Below, piece after piece: positions 1-7,942 of a DNA stretch of 33,666 nt. This DNA is from Methanobacteriota archaeon (GTDB lineage: Archaea > Thermoplasmatota > E2 > DHVEG-1). Positions within the stretch are counted from its first letter, which is position 1; each line of letters begins with the position of its first letter. The notes beneath the pieces are model-generated. The model worked only from the letters and a program-made list of their open reading frames with translations. It searched no databases and had not been told where the DNA came from. Made by a program: the position numbers and the translations under genes. The stretch is taken from assembly GCA_903877165.1 (NCBI GenBank), contig CAIRCU010000010.1:1-33666 (forward strand), written 5' to 3'.

Positions 1-32
1 ATCTGAGGAGTTACAGAACCTGTTCATAGAAC

Positions 33-42
33 TGTTTTTATA
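33..42 (+). promoter_or_regulatory. TATA-like promoter element
   Basis: A TGTTTTTATA stretch lies about 35 bases before the GTG start of the first membrane protein gene. The spacing fits an archaeal TATA box with a very short leader. No Shine-Dalgarno site is seen before that GTG. Inferred from sequence and spacing only. Confidence 0.4.
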
Positions 43-74
43 CAGTCATTTGGATATCGGGTCGGGATGTCACC

Positions 75-1145
75 GTGGTTTCCGTTGCCGACATAGGTAC
101 GTTTCTTCTTGTTCCGCTCGTGCTGATGTGCGCGGTCCTGGGCCTGTGGCTTGCGCAGCTGCTGGTCATCGAGGGCCAGAAACGGTTCCTGCATCAGCTG
201 AAACATACGCATGAGCCGCTCATCCGGTTCACGAACTTCGTCGGCATCCTTTTCCAGACGTTCTGCCAGTGGCTCGGCTACACGGTCACGCACAGCGGGA
301 TCGCGGAGTTCCATCTCTCCATCAACGATGGCGCCGTGACGCCGAAGCGCAAGAAAACGGGGTTCGCGAAATGGGTCGCGGACGGCTTCCTGTTCCTCGG
401 TCCGTTCCTCATCCCCGCCGGGCTGCTGCTGCTCGCCGGCTACTTCGTCATCCAGAACGGGTTCATCATCCCCAAGGCGGGGTTCACGTTCCAAGGCCAG
501 ATTACGTCGTTTGGCGAGGCATTAATCGGCTTCATCCAGGCGTTCATCACGTTCCTTTCGCACCTCAACCTCCTCAATCCCCTGCATTTCGGGTTCCTGG
601 TACTCCTGCTGTTCTGCGGCCTGGGGATTCGACCAAGCTACCTGGGGGAACACCGTAAAGAACGCATCACGGTGTTCACCGACCTTGACAACATCAAGTC
701 GCTCTTCTTCGGCAAACCACTGTACTTAGTCGGCCTCATCGTCATAGTGTACGGGATTGCTGCCGCCTCCTTCCTCACCCAAGCTCCCTGGTTCCTTGAG
801 GTCGTCACGGTCTTCGCCTGGATCGCACTCATCGCGATTCTGACCTTGGTTGTGACGTTCGTGCTGCTCATCTTCCTGCGGACCCTGGATGAGATCCAGG
901 CACGCTGGCGGTTCCTCCCGTTCCTCTCCATGCTCGTGTCGTATCTCGGGTTCCGGGCCCTGTTCTACCTCATCCCGGTTGAGAACGCCGAAGGCGCGTC
1001 TCTCTTTGGGATGCTGGGCGTTACGCTCATCGCCACCATCTACCTGTTGAGGTTCAAGACCAATACCTTTAAAGCCTCAACGGCGATGAAACACAGGAGG
1101 GATAATGATGCAAAGCATAGATCTTCTCAAAGGCGAGAAGGTTGA
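75..1145 (+). CDS. polytopic membrane protein of unknown function
   Basis: I do not recognise a named family for this 356-residue protein. It has about seven hydrophobic segments, near residues 7-28, 104-125, 168-184, 213-237, 240-270, 281-302 and 308-328, with a basic hydrophilic stretch around residues 88-100. The order of segments and a GIRPS motif near residue 187 faintly recall M50-type membrane metallopeptidases, but no HExxH zinc motif is present, so protease activity is not supported. The GTG start follows a TATA-like box with no Shine-Dalgarno site. The 3' end overlaps the next membrane protein gene by 41 bases, so the two are probably co-transcribed and translationally coupled. The C-terminus is a short charged cytosolic-type tail. 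Confidence 0.75.
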   Translation: MVSVADIGTFLLVPLVLMCAVLGLWLAQLLVIEGQKRFLHQLKHTHEPLIRFTNFVGILFQTFCQWLGYTVTHSGIAEFHLSINDGAVTPKRKKTGFAKWVADGFLFLGPFLIPAGLLLLAGYFVIQNGFIIPKAGFTFQGQITSFGEALIGFIQAFITFLSHLNLLNPLHFGFLVLLLFCGLGIRPSYLGEHRKERITVFTDLDNIKSLFFGKPLYLVGLIVIVYGIAAASFLTQAPWFLEVVTVFAWIALIAILTLVVTFVLLIFLRTLDEIQARWRFLPFLSMLVSYLGFRALFYLIPVENAEGASLFGMLGVTLIATIYLLRFKTNTFKASTAMKHRRDNDAKHRSSQRREG

Positions 1146-2244
1146 TTCCAGCCTCTCACCCCATCCCCTCTCATTCATGAGACTGCAGGCTGTCTGCATC
1201 TTCCTCATCGTCTGGGGTATTATTGTTTGGTGGCTTGTTAGCTTCTCCCAATTCCAAAAACCACTAACTAGCAACCCATGGCTCCCCATTATCATTTGGG
1301 GCATCGTCCTGCTGCTTGCCGGTGTCATTATCGCGCTCGTGTCAATTAAATGGAGTGTCTTTTTCCTGTACCTCGCCGTGTTCATCAGCGCAGTCGCGAT
1401 TATTCTGTGGCAGAACCTTCTGCCATCGTCGGCGTTGTTTATCCCGTTCTACTCGGCCGCGGCCTCCATTGTCGGGTTCCTTTGCGTCGAGGTCTACCGC
1501 CGGTCTCATCACTACTATATCACAAACCAACGGCTGCTCTTCTCAGGCGGCATCTTCACGAAACGGACACGCGCTATCCGCTACGAGAAAATCACCGAGT
1601 TCAACAGCGAACAGGGGATCCTGGGGCAGATTTTCGGGTTTGGCACCATCATCCCCGTCAGCGAATCCGGTCTCGGATTGGGTAGCGATAAGACATTCGC
1701 GGCTGGCGGCGTCGGCGGTGGTTCACGACTCAAGCTTTTTGGGTTCGCCGGTGGAGGAAAGGACGTCAACATCCCGCGGACCCGCAGCTTCTATGAATTA
1801 TTCGGCGTCTACCCATTCAAAGAAATCCTCAAGGTCGTGAACGAGCACCACCAGGGTACCGATATTACTCCGTACCAGAAGGAGCAGGTGGAGTTCCAGC
1901 GTCAGCAAGTCGATATCCAGAAGCAGATGCGCGACCTCCTGAAAAAACAGGCCCCTGGTCATTCGAAGAACGCGGCAAAGGATGAGACTGGGGAGGAACC
2001 TGAGGAGGAGCCGGAGGCGCAGACCGTTAAGACCCACCGACTTAAACCCAAGGTCGTACAACCAGAGGGAGAACCGGAGGGTGAGGCGTTCGGCAAGGAA
2101 CAAGTCGACATCCAGCAGCAGATGAAGGAGCTACTCAAGAAGCAGCGGTCGATTAAGGCCGCGGCTGCCCAGGACGAGGATGCCTCTGAGGATGAGGAAA
2201 AGGACGAGACGGAAGGCGAAGCGAAGAAAAACCCTTCCGCATAG
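1105..2244 (+). CDS. bacterial PH-domain (bPH2) membrane protein
   Basis: The protein has 379 residues, with four hydrophobic segments (about 26-48, 59-81, 84-103 and 108-128). A PH-like domain of the bPH2/YdbT type follows at about 132-248, recognised by the YYITNQRLLFSGGIF segment and the following RYEKITEF stretch. A Gly-rich loop sits at about 187-218. The rest is a long charged tail containing two copies of a Gln/Lys amphipathic segment, residues 268-282 and 334-347, each followed by an acidic Glu/Asp-rich run. bPH2 proteins are membrane-associated and mostly of unknown role. The ATG is preceded by GGAGGG five bases upstream and lies inside the end of the previous gene, which indicates coupling. 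The tail is unusual for the family. Function is not known. Confidence 0.8.
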   Translation: MMQSIDLLKGEKVDSSLSPHPLSFMRLQAVCIFLIVWGIIVWWLVSFSQFQKPLTSNPWLPIIIWGIVLLLAGVIIALVSIKWSVFFLYLAVFISAVAIILWQNLLPSSALFIPFYSAAASIVGFLCVEVYRRSHHYYITNQRLLFSGGIFTKRTRAIRYEKITEFNSEQGILGQIFGFGTIIPVSESGLGLGSDKTFAAGGVGGGSRLKLFGFAGGGKDVNIPRTRSFYELFGVYPFKEILKVVNEHHQGTDITPYQKEQVEFQRQQVDIQKQMRDLLKKQAPGHSKNAAKDETGEEPEEEPEAQTVKTHRLKPKVVQPEGEPEGEAFGKEQVDIQQQMKELLKKQRSIKAAAAQDEDASEDEEKDETEGEAKKNPSA

Positions 2245-2250
2245 ATAGAT

Positions 2251-2258
2251 TTTTAAAA
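2251..2258 (+). promoter_or_regulatory. TATA-like promoter of pdaD
   Basis: A TTTTTAAAA element sits about 27 bases before the pdaD ATG, just after the preceding stop codon. That distance places transcription start at or next to the ATG, so the mRNA is probably leaderless; no Shine-Dalgarno site is present. Confidence 0.5.
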
Positions 2259-2281
2259 TCTGAAACATTGCCTATCTGGCG

Positions 2282-2833
2282 ATGGTTCCTAAGCGCGTCT
2301 TTTTCACCAAAGGTGTCGGCAAGCATAAGCATGCACTACAGTCGTTTGAGTTAGCGCTGCGTGACGCCGACATCGAACAATGCAACCTCGTATACGTCTC
2401 CAGTATTATCCCACCGAACTGTAAGATTATCTCCCGGGAGAAAGGCATCAAGGAGCTCAACGCCGGGGAGATCACCTACGTCGTCATGTCGCGCAATACC
2501 ACGGACGAACCTAACCGACTCATCGGCTCCGCGGTCGGCGTCGCAGTCCCCAAGGATGAGAACTCGTACGGCTACATCTCCGAGCATCACGCCTTCGGAG
2601 TCACCAGCAAGAAGCTGGAGGACTACGTCGAGGACCTCGCGGCAACCATGCTTGCCACCACGCTTGGGTTGGAGTTCGACCCGGATACCGCATGGGACAA
2701 ACGCAAGCAGGAGTACAAGATGAGCGGCCAAATCGTTCGGACTCAGAGCGTCGCACAAACTGCCGAGGGCGACAAGAACGGGCTATGGACAACGGTCATC
2801 GCCGCGGCCGTGTTCATGGAAAACGGTAAATGA
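2282..2833 (+). CDS. pdaD: pyruvoyl-dependent arginine decarboxylase
   Basis: This 183-residue proenzyme matches the PvlArgDC family (EC 4.1.1.19), which converts arginine to agmatine. Agmatine is needed in archaea for polyamine synthesis and for modification of tRNA-Ile2. The [11 protein letters not shown] segment holds the self-cleavage site: cleavage between Ser40 and Ser41 would turn Ser41 into the pyruvoyl cofactor and give beta and alpha chains. The later [10 protein letters not shown] and [11 protein letters not shown] segments are typical of the family, including the GYISEHH strand near the active site. The length is close to the usual 155-185 residues. The ATG is probably leaderless, given the TATA-like box 27 bases upstream, and a T-run follows the stop. 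It therefore looks like a single-gene transcription unit. Confidence 0.95.
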   Translation: MVPKRVFFTKGVGKHKHALQSFELALRDADIEQCNLVYVSSIIPPNCKIISREKGIKELNAGEITYVVMSRNTTDEPNRLIGSAVGVAVPKDENSYGYISEHHAFGVTSKKLEDYVEDLAATMLATTLGLEFDPDTAWDKRKQEYKMSGQIVRTQSVAQTAEGDKNGLWTTVIAAAVFMENGK

Positions 2834-2846
2834 ACCAGTAGTACCC

Positions 2847-2855
2847 TTTTTTTTT
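2847..2855 (+). terminator. oligo-T terminator after pdaD
   Basis: A run of nine T residues begins about 14 bases after the pdaD stop. Archaeal RNA polymerase terminates at such U-tracts without needing a hairpin, and none is seen here. Confidence 0.55.
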
Positions 2856-2900
2856 AATTTTCTATTGGTTCGAGGAATGGTCATATAGGAAGGCGCGTTA

Positions 2901-3938
2901 TTACCTCTCGGAAATGATCAATGCGTACCAGGGGATTCCACCCAATTTCTTCGGCCCTAAATCAAAATAATTTTCAAGCCACCATGAGGCTTTATCAGGA
3001 AACGGCGATGTGAAATTCACCTGATAGATATCGTACGAGACGACGTTTGCATCGTTATGGTCTGATGCGTTAGGTGTTGGATTCGCTTTATTTTGAAAGG
3101 GATCGGAAAGTGCAATCGAGCCGTTCGCGTTTATTCCTGCAACCGCGACATAATGACCAAAGAACGTTTTGAAAATGAGGGCGTCTGGATTATACAGCAG
3201 AAGATTAAGGATGATGCCGCTGTTGTTCTGCAACCGACTCACCAGCAGAGAAAAATCCGGGCACCAAATACCTTCGATGGTATAGTGATCCTGTAATCCA
3301 GCGTCCTGTATCCATTGTCTAGCTCCGCTTTCAAGATATTTCGCAGATGTCCCCGCATAGCCCCGGATATACGGATAGCGGCAGAAATTGGTGTTACAAT
3401 ACCAGGCGAGCGTCTCGATGAGTTCTTTGGCACCCTGTCCTTTGTTCCATGGTGTCTGAAGGTCGTTGACATTATTGAAGTTATGATCATCAGTCTTGGG
3501 TCCCGGTGTCGGGGTTCCTGGAGCTTTAAAATCACGAACGAGAGGGTACGTGTCGTTCCCATCTCCAGGATACCCGGTGGAGTTCTCGTGCATGGAATCA
3601 AACCACCAGAAGATATCAGCCAGACTTGTTGGGCCGCAAAAGGACCAGATGCCACCGATGAACAGCCATTTGCCTTGCGTCTGCTTCCAAGTATCTTGCT
3701 TCTGATCGAAATCAGGGAGACCTCGCGGCGCGTAATTCGGGTAGGCAGGAAGATAATACCATCCGTCCTTTCGTAGGCTATGCGAAGAGGTCGCCGATGC
3801 GACAGGATGGACCAAAGGGACAATAACAGCGCAAAGAATGACGGCACAAAGAAACACGCCTAATCTTTTCCTTTGTTTCAGCATTTTCTCCCGAAGAGTA
3901 ATTATCTCGCTTCTCGTATTTATGTTTTTCATACGCAT
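2901..3938 (-). CDS. secreted C39-like cysteine peptidase family protein
   Basis: A 345-residue exported protein. A hydrophobic signal segment at about 27-49 ends in an Ala-Ser-Ala-type cleavage site. The mature part has a papain-like arrangement of the C39-like family: Cys101 in SFCGPTSLADIFWWFDS, His262 in FFGHYVAVAGIN and Asp279 in IALSDPF. This suggests an active cysteine peptidase or a related binding protein outside the cell. Two ATGs at the N-terminus (M1, M3) precede a third in-frame ATG at 3882-3884 that would give a more normal short n-region before the signal helix; GGGAG lies just before it, so the true start may be residue 19. The gene is less GC-rich than its neighbours. Its substrate cannot be inferred. 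It diverges from ppsA across a shared TATA-like element. Confidence 0.8.
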   Translation of the reverse strand: MRMKNINTRSEIITLREKMLKQRKRLGVFLCAVILCAVIVPLVHPVASATSSHSLRKDGWYYLPAYPNYAPRGLPDFDQKQDTWKQTQGKWLFIGGIWSFCGPTSLADIFWWFDSMHENSTGYPGDGNDTYPLVRDFKAPGTPTPGPKTDDHNFNNVNDLQTPWNKGQGAKELIETLAWYCNTNFCRYPYIRGYAGTSAKYLESGARQWIQDAGLQDHYTIEGIWCPDFSLLVSRLQNNSGIILNLLLYNPDALIFKTFFGHYVAVAGINANGSIALSDPFQNKANPTPNASDHNDANVVSYDIYQVNFTSPFPDKASWWLENYFDLGPKKLGGIPWYALIISER

Positions 3939-3983
3939 GATGTGAAACGCGAGGGGAGAACACCTAGCAGAACGGTAAAAAGA

Positions 3984-3993
3984 GTTTATATGT
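3984..3993. promoter_or_regulatory. shared TATA-like element between divergent genes
   Basis: GTTTATATGT reads as a TATA-like box on both strands. It lies 40-50 bases before the ppsA start at 4034 and about 46-50 bases before the first start codons of the divergent secreted C39-like gene. It could serve one or both directions. This is inferred from sequence only. Confidence 0.45.
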
Positions 3994-4033
3994 CAGATTG
4001 TAATAACCCCCCACCATGAAAGGAGAGAGTCTC

Positions 4034-6445
4034 ATGATACAGGAATTTGTGAAATGGTTCGAAGACCTCACGATTAATGACGTCCCCTCTGTCGGCGGGA
4101 AGAACGCATCCCTTGGCGAGATGATCCGCAGCCTCGGCAAGAAGGGCGTCCAGGTGCCCTCCGGCTTCGCCATCACCGCGTACGCCTACAAGTACATGAT
4201 GGAGAAGGCGGGCATCCAACAAAAGATCCAGGAGATCCTCTCTGACCTCAACACCCATGACGTCACCAACATCGCCGAGCGTGGCCGCAAGATCCGCGAT
4301 CTCATCAAGAGCACCCCGATCCCCCCGGAGCTTGAAGAAGAAATCCGCAAGTACTACCGGGAGATGGAGTTCAGATACGGGGAGAACGTCGACGTCGCAG
4401 TCCGCAGCAGTGCCACGGCCGAGGACCTCCCTGATGCCAGCTTCGCTGGGCAACAGGAGACCTACCTCAACGTCCGCGGTGAAGACGACCTCATCGAAAA
4501 AGTCCGCGACTGCTTCGCCTCACTCTTCACAAACCGCGCCATCTCCTACCGAGTCGACAAGGGCTTCGACCACTTCAGCGTCTACCTTTCCGTCGGCGTC
4601 CAAAAAATGGTCCGCTCAGACCTCGCCTGCTCCGGCGTCATGTTCACCCTGGATACCGACACCGGCTTCGAGAACGTCGTCTACGTCACCGGGGCATACG
4701 GCCTAGGGGAAAACGTCGTCCAGGGCGCCGTGAACCCGGACCAGTTCTACATCTTCAAACCCACACTCAAGAAAGGCTACAAGGCCGTCATCGACAAGAA
4801 ACTCGGCTCCAAGGACAAGCGCCTCATCTACGGCAAGACCGGCACCAAACAAGAAAAAGTCACCCCTGAGGACCGTCACAAATACGTCATCAACGACGAC
4901 GAGATCGTCAAGCTTGCGAACTGGGCGGTCATCATCGAGGACCACTACAAGAAGCCCATGGACATCGAATGGGCCAAAGACGGGAACACCAAAGAGCTGT
5001 TCATCGTCCAAGCCAGACCTGAGACCGTCCATTCGCGCAAGAGCGCGGCGATTATGAGGACCTATGTACTCGACGAGAGAGGCAAAGTCCTCGTGGAAGG
5101 CGAGGCGGTCGGCTCGAAAATCGGCCAGGGTACCTCTAACATCATCCATAATGCCAAGGACATCAGCAAGTTCCAGAAAGGCCAAGTGCTCGTCACCGAC
5201 ATGACGGACCCGGATTGGGAGCCGATCATGAAGGTCGCGGGCGCCATCGTCACGAACCGCGGCGGCAGGACCTGCCATGCGGCGATCATCAGCAGGGAGC
5301 TTGGCATCCCCTGCGTCATCGGCACGGGCACCGGCACCGAGCAGATCAAAGCCGGCGCGAGCATTACCATCGACTGCTCCGAGGGCGTCGGCCGCATCTA
5401 CGACGGCCTCCTGAAATACCATGTGGATGAAGTCAAACTCGACACCCTGCCGAAGACCAAGACCCAGATCATGATGAATGTCGGCGTCCCCGAACAGGCC
5501 TTCACTCAATGCCAGATCCCCAACCAAGGCGTCGGACTCGCACGAGAAGAGTTCATCATCAACTCCCACATCGGCATCCATCCCCTCGCACTCCTCGACT
5601 ACAAGAAACTGAAGCAAAAAGCCAGCAAAGACCAGAAAATCGCAGGCGTCATCAAAGACATCGACGAACGCAGCGTCGCCTACACCGACAAGGTCCAGTT
5701 CTTCGTCGACACCCTCGCCTACGGCATCGGTCGGATCGCGGCCGCCTTCTACCCCAACGACGTCATCGTGCGCCTCTCCGACTTCAAGACCAACGAGTAC
5801 GCCAACCTCGTCGGCGGCTACATGTACGAACCGCACGAGCACAACCCGATGATTGGCTGGCGCGGCGCATCACGGTACTACGACAAGAAATTCCAGCCCG
5901 CGTTCGAACTTGAATGTAAGGCGCTTAAGAAAGCCCGCGACGAGATGGGGCTCACCAACATCAAACCCATGGTCCCCTTCTGCCGCACCCCAGATGAAGG
6001 CCGCAAGGTCATCAGCATCATGAACAAGAACGGCCTGCGGCAAGGTGAGAACGGCCTCGAAGTCTACGTCATGTGCGAAATCCCCTCCAACGTCGTGGTC
6101 GCGGACCAGTTCTCGGAAGTCTTCGACGGCTTCAGCATCGGCAGCAACGACCTCACCCAGCTCACGCTCGGGTTGGATCGGGACAGCGACCTCGTCGCCC
6201 ACCTCTTCGACGAACGCAACGATGCGGTCAAACGCCTCATCTCACAAGTCATCCAGACCGCGCATGAACATCAGCCGCGACGAAAAGTCGGCATCTGCGG
6301 CCAAGGACCCTCAGACTTCCCCGAGTTCGCCGCCTTCCTCGTCGAATGCGGCATCGACAGCATCTCACTGAACCCGGACACCGTCATCAAGACGCGGCTG
6401 CGCATCGCGGAGACCGAACAGCAGCTCGGCAGAAAAAAACAATAA
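4034..6445 (+). CDS. ppsA: phosphoenolpyruvate synthase
   Basis: PEP synthase (EC 2.7.9.2) makes PEP from pyruvate and ATP, releasing AMP and phosphate, for gluconeogenesis. The N-terminal ATP-grasp nucleotide-binding domain covers about residues 1-340 and includes VGGKNASLGEM and AVRSSATAEDLPDASFAGQQ. The swivelling phosphohistidine domain (about 380-465) has the GGRTCHAAI motif with catalytic His415. The C-terminal PEP/pyruvate TIM barrel (about 485-795) has GSNDLTQLTLGLDRDS and the acid-base Cys755 in GICGQGPSD. I chose the ATG at 4034 (803 residues) because AGGAGAG lies seven bases before it and family members usually begin near this point; an in-frame ATG at 4016 would add six residues and would suit a leaderless transcript. 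A hairpin terminator follows the stop. All key motifs are intact. Confidence 0.96.
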   Translation: MIQEFVKWFEDLTINDVPSVGGKNASLGEMIRSLGKKGVQVPSGFAITAYAYKYMMEKAGIQQKIQEILSDLNTHDVTNIAERGRKIRDLIKSTPIPPELEEEIRKYYREMEFRYGENVDVAVRSSATAEDLPDASFAGQQETYLNVRGEDDLIEKVRDCFASLFTNRAISYRVDKGFDHFSVYLSVGVQKMVRSDLACSGVMFTLDTDTGFENVVYVTGAYGLGENVVQGAVNPDQFYIFKPTLKKGYKAVIDKKLGSKDKRLIYGKTGTKQEKVTPEDRHKYVINDDEIVKLANWAVIIEDHYKKPMDIEWAKDGNTKELFIVQARPETVHSRKSAAIMRTYVLDERGKVLVEGEAVGSKIGQGTSNIIHNAKDISKFQKGQVLVTDMTDPDWEPIMKVAGAIVTNRGGRTCHAAIISRELGIPCVIGTGTGTEQIKAGASITIDCSEGVGRIYDGLLKYHVDEVKLDTLPKTKTQIMMNVGVPEQAFTQCQIPNQGVGLAREEFIINSHIGIHPLALLDYKKLKQKASKDQKIAGVIKDIDERSVAYTDKVQFFVDTLAYGIGRIAAAFYPNDVIVRLSDFKTNEYANLVGGYMYEPHEHNPMIGWRGASRYYDKKFQPAFELECKALKKARDEMGLTNIKPMVPFCRTPDEGRKVISIMNKNGLRQGENGLEVYVMCEIPSNVVVADQFSEVFDGFSIGSNDLTQLTLGLDRDSDLVAHLFDERNDAVKRLISQVIQTAHEHQPRRKVGICGQGPSDFPEFAAFLVECGIDSISLNPDTVIKTRLRIAETEQQLGRKKQ

Positions 6446-6459
6446 AACAAGAGAAAGGA

Positions 6460-6492
6460 GCGGGGACGCCCCGCCCTCACCTATTTTTTTTT
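6460..6492 (+). terminator. hairpin plus T-run terminator after ppsA
   Basis: A GCGGGG/CCCCGC stem with a three-base loop lies about 15 bases after the ppsA stop. About ten bases after it comes a run of nine T residues. The site sits between ppsA and a convergent small gene. Confidence 0.6.
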
Positions 6493-6498
6493 ACCTGT

Positions 6499-6804
6499 CT
6501 ATATGTAGATGTATAAGAAGAGCCACGGACCTTTGTAGCCAATCTGGTGTTCATAGCTATCGTACCGCACGAACGCTCCGCGATGCCAGTGGAACGCCTT
6601 GGTCTCCGGCGAGTAGTACCACTCCACGACATAGCCTTTGTTCAAGACGGCGGTATGTCCGAAATAGATGGCTTTGATGATATGCGTCCGGGTTATCGCC
6701 GCTGGCGACGCAGACACTGGGGCAGGCAACAGAGCCGGCAGCAGGAAGCATGCAGCAAGCATACACGACAGGGTCACAAACAGGGTCTTCTTCATAAGAA
6801 TCAC
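6499..6804 (-). CDS. small secreted protein of unknown function
   Basis: I do not recognise a family. The protein has about 98-101 residues and begins with a clear signal peptide: a Lys-Lys n-region, a hydrophobic core at about 8-28, and a Val-Ser-Ala-type cleavage site near residue 32. The mature part is about 69 residues, rich in Tyr, Trp, His and Phe, with no cysteine. The GTG at 6804 gives 101 residues; the ATG nine bases later (6795) gives 98 and the more typical MKKTL start. A TATA-like element on the minus strand about 25-30 bases upstream puts transcription start at about the first of these codons. The gene stands alone and converges on ppsA across its terminator. A small surface or periplasm-like protein is the most that can be said. 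Confidence 0.6.
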   Translation of the reverse strand: MILMKKTLFVTLSCMLAACFLLPALLPAPVSASPAAITRTHIIKAIYFGHTAVLNKGYVVEWYYSPETKAFHWHRGAFVRYDSYEHQIGYKGPWLFLYIYI

Positions 6805-6826
6805 AAGAAAAGGAACGGAGCTTCAG

Positions 6827-6837
6827 GCTTATATGTT
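6827..6837 (-). promoter_or_regulatory. TATA-like promoter of small secreted gene
   Basis: On the minus strand this reads AACATATAAGC, about 28 bases before the GTG start at 6804 and 37 before the ATG at 6795. The gene is thus likely leaderless or has a leader of a few bases. Confidence 0.4.
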
Positions 6838-6888
6838 TTCCGGCAATTTTGATAAACTACCAGCCCATCCAGGACTGTAGGCACACCT

Positions 6889-7434
6889 ATGGACCGCTAC
6901 CCCTACCTCCGAATTGAAAACAAGCGGCTCTACTCCCGCGATATGCAATACACCGCACGGGACGTCATCAAACATGCGCCTGCAAACCAGCCGTTCTACC
7001 TGTTCGACAAGGATGGCATCACGAAAAACCGACCGAACTACAACACCTACCAGCGTCTAAGCAGCCACGCGGACCTATGGATCGACGCTGGCCCGCGGAT
7101 CCTGGAGGACCTCATGGATGTCGTCATGGCAGGCGCCACCGCAGTCATCCTCCGGCCCTCTCTGTGGCCCGCCGTAAATGTCGACGAAATCCTCGCCATC
7201 ACCGACTGCAACCTGTACGCCTACTATGAGAACCCGGAATGCGTCGTGCCGCCAAAAATGAATGGACTCATCATCCCCTATACACAAGATCCTCTCCCCA
7301 ACCGTCCATTATCTCTCACGCAACTACCCTCGTACCTCTTGAACATGACCGGATCGAATCAGAATCTTGACACAACACCGTTTGCTGGTGTGTTTCTTGA
7401 CTTCTCGTTCTTTGCATCAACGGAGCATCCATGA
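6889..7434 (+). CDS. HisA-related TIM-barrel-like protein, short
   Basis: The 181-residue protein resembles the HisA-related uncharacterised group (COG1411-like). The clearest segment is residues 56-89, with a FYLFDKDGI strand followed by DLWIDAGPRILEDL and AGATAVILRP, as in the second half of a HisA-type (beta-alpha)8 barrel. Full HisA or COG1411 proteins have about 230-240 residues, so this version is short and may be degenerate or a half barrel. HisA itself isomerises an intermediate of histidine synthesis; nothing here shows that this protein does so, and no other his gene is in the window. The stop overlaps the start of the DUF2240 gene by four bases (ATGA), which indicates a two-gene operon. 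Gene call firm, family call moderate. Confidence 0.65.
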   Translation: MDRYPYLRIENKRLYSRDMQYTARDVIKHAPANQPFYLFDKDGITKNRPNYNTYQRLSSHADLWIDAGPRILEDLMDVVMAGATAVILRPSLWPAVNVDEILAITDCNLYAYYENPECVVPPKMNGLIIPYTQDPLPNRPLSLTQLPSYLLNMTGSNQNLDTTPFAGVFLDFSFFASTEHP

Positions 7435-7925
7435 GCAGCGAAGCCGAGATCATCATTGCCTTTCTGTACAAGCGTAGCGGTAAATCCGTTCTCACAGAAC
7501 CAGAGCTGTATCTCTCGTTGTCCATGGACCTTGGATGGATGACCGCGACCGAAGCAAAAGACTTCGTGCAACACATCCAGGACGACAAGCTCGTTCATCC
7601 GCATGATAACGGACTTGCTCCCGCCTTTGAGATCGCTGCCGTCAATATCCCACGGGGATTCACACCGTCCAAGAAGACGCGAAGCAAGGAAACGCATGTA
7701 CACACCACGCAAGAATCACTCCTCGATCAAATCGTAAAATGTGTCAGCGAATACACAAGACAGCCCGTGCAACAGATTACTAGTGAAACCGTAGCCCTCG
7801 CCGCTGAGAAAAATGTAGTGCCCGAGGTTGCTGTCCTCTGGATCGCGCATCGACACGACTGCGACGTCTCGACTTTTTATGACGCGGTCGAGGCACACCT
7901 GAAGTCGCCCATGAAGAAACCATAA
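7431..7925 (+). CDS. DUF2240 family protein
   Basis: This 164-residue protein matches the archaeal DUF2240 family (COG3612-like) in the N-terminal region: IIIAFLYKRSGKSVLTEPELYLSLSMDLGWMTA followed by AVNIPRGFTPSKK is the usual pattern. The first 75 residues look like a small helical domain of winged-helix type; the basic linker near residues 78-90 leads to a helical C-terminal half. The family has no established function. The ATG overlaps the stop of the HisA-like gene (ATGA), so the two are translationally coupled, which suggests a shared role. No signal peptide or membrane segment is seen, so it is cytosolic. It converges on the TctA-like gene with only 17 bases between the stops. Confidence 0.75.
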   Translation: MSSEAEIIIAFLYKRSGKSVLTEPELYLSLSMDLGWMTATEAKDFVQHIQDDKLVHPHDNGLAPAFEIAAVNIPRGFTPSKKTRSKETHVHTTQESLLDQIVKCVSEYTRQPVQQITSETVALAAEKNVVPEVAVLWIAHRHDCDVSTFYDAVEAHLKSPMKKP

Positions 7926-7942
7926 AATCACCATCGTTGTTT

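Noticed and set aside
4703-5842. Long open frame on the minus strand inside ppsA
   Set aside because: It is antisense to a gene with complete catalytic motifs. The translation is dominated by Asp, Val, Leu and Ala, as expected from a C-ending codon pattern read backwards, and shows no family motif.
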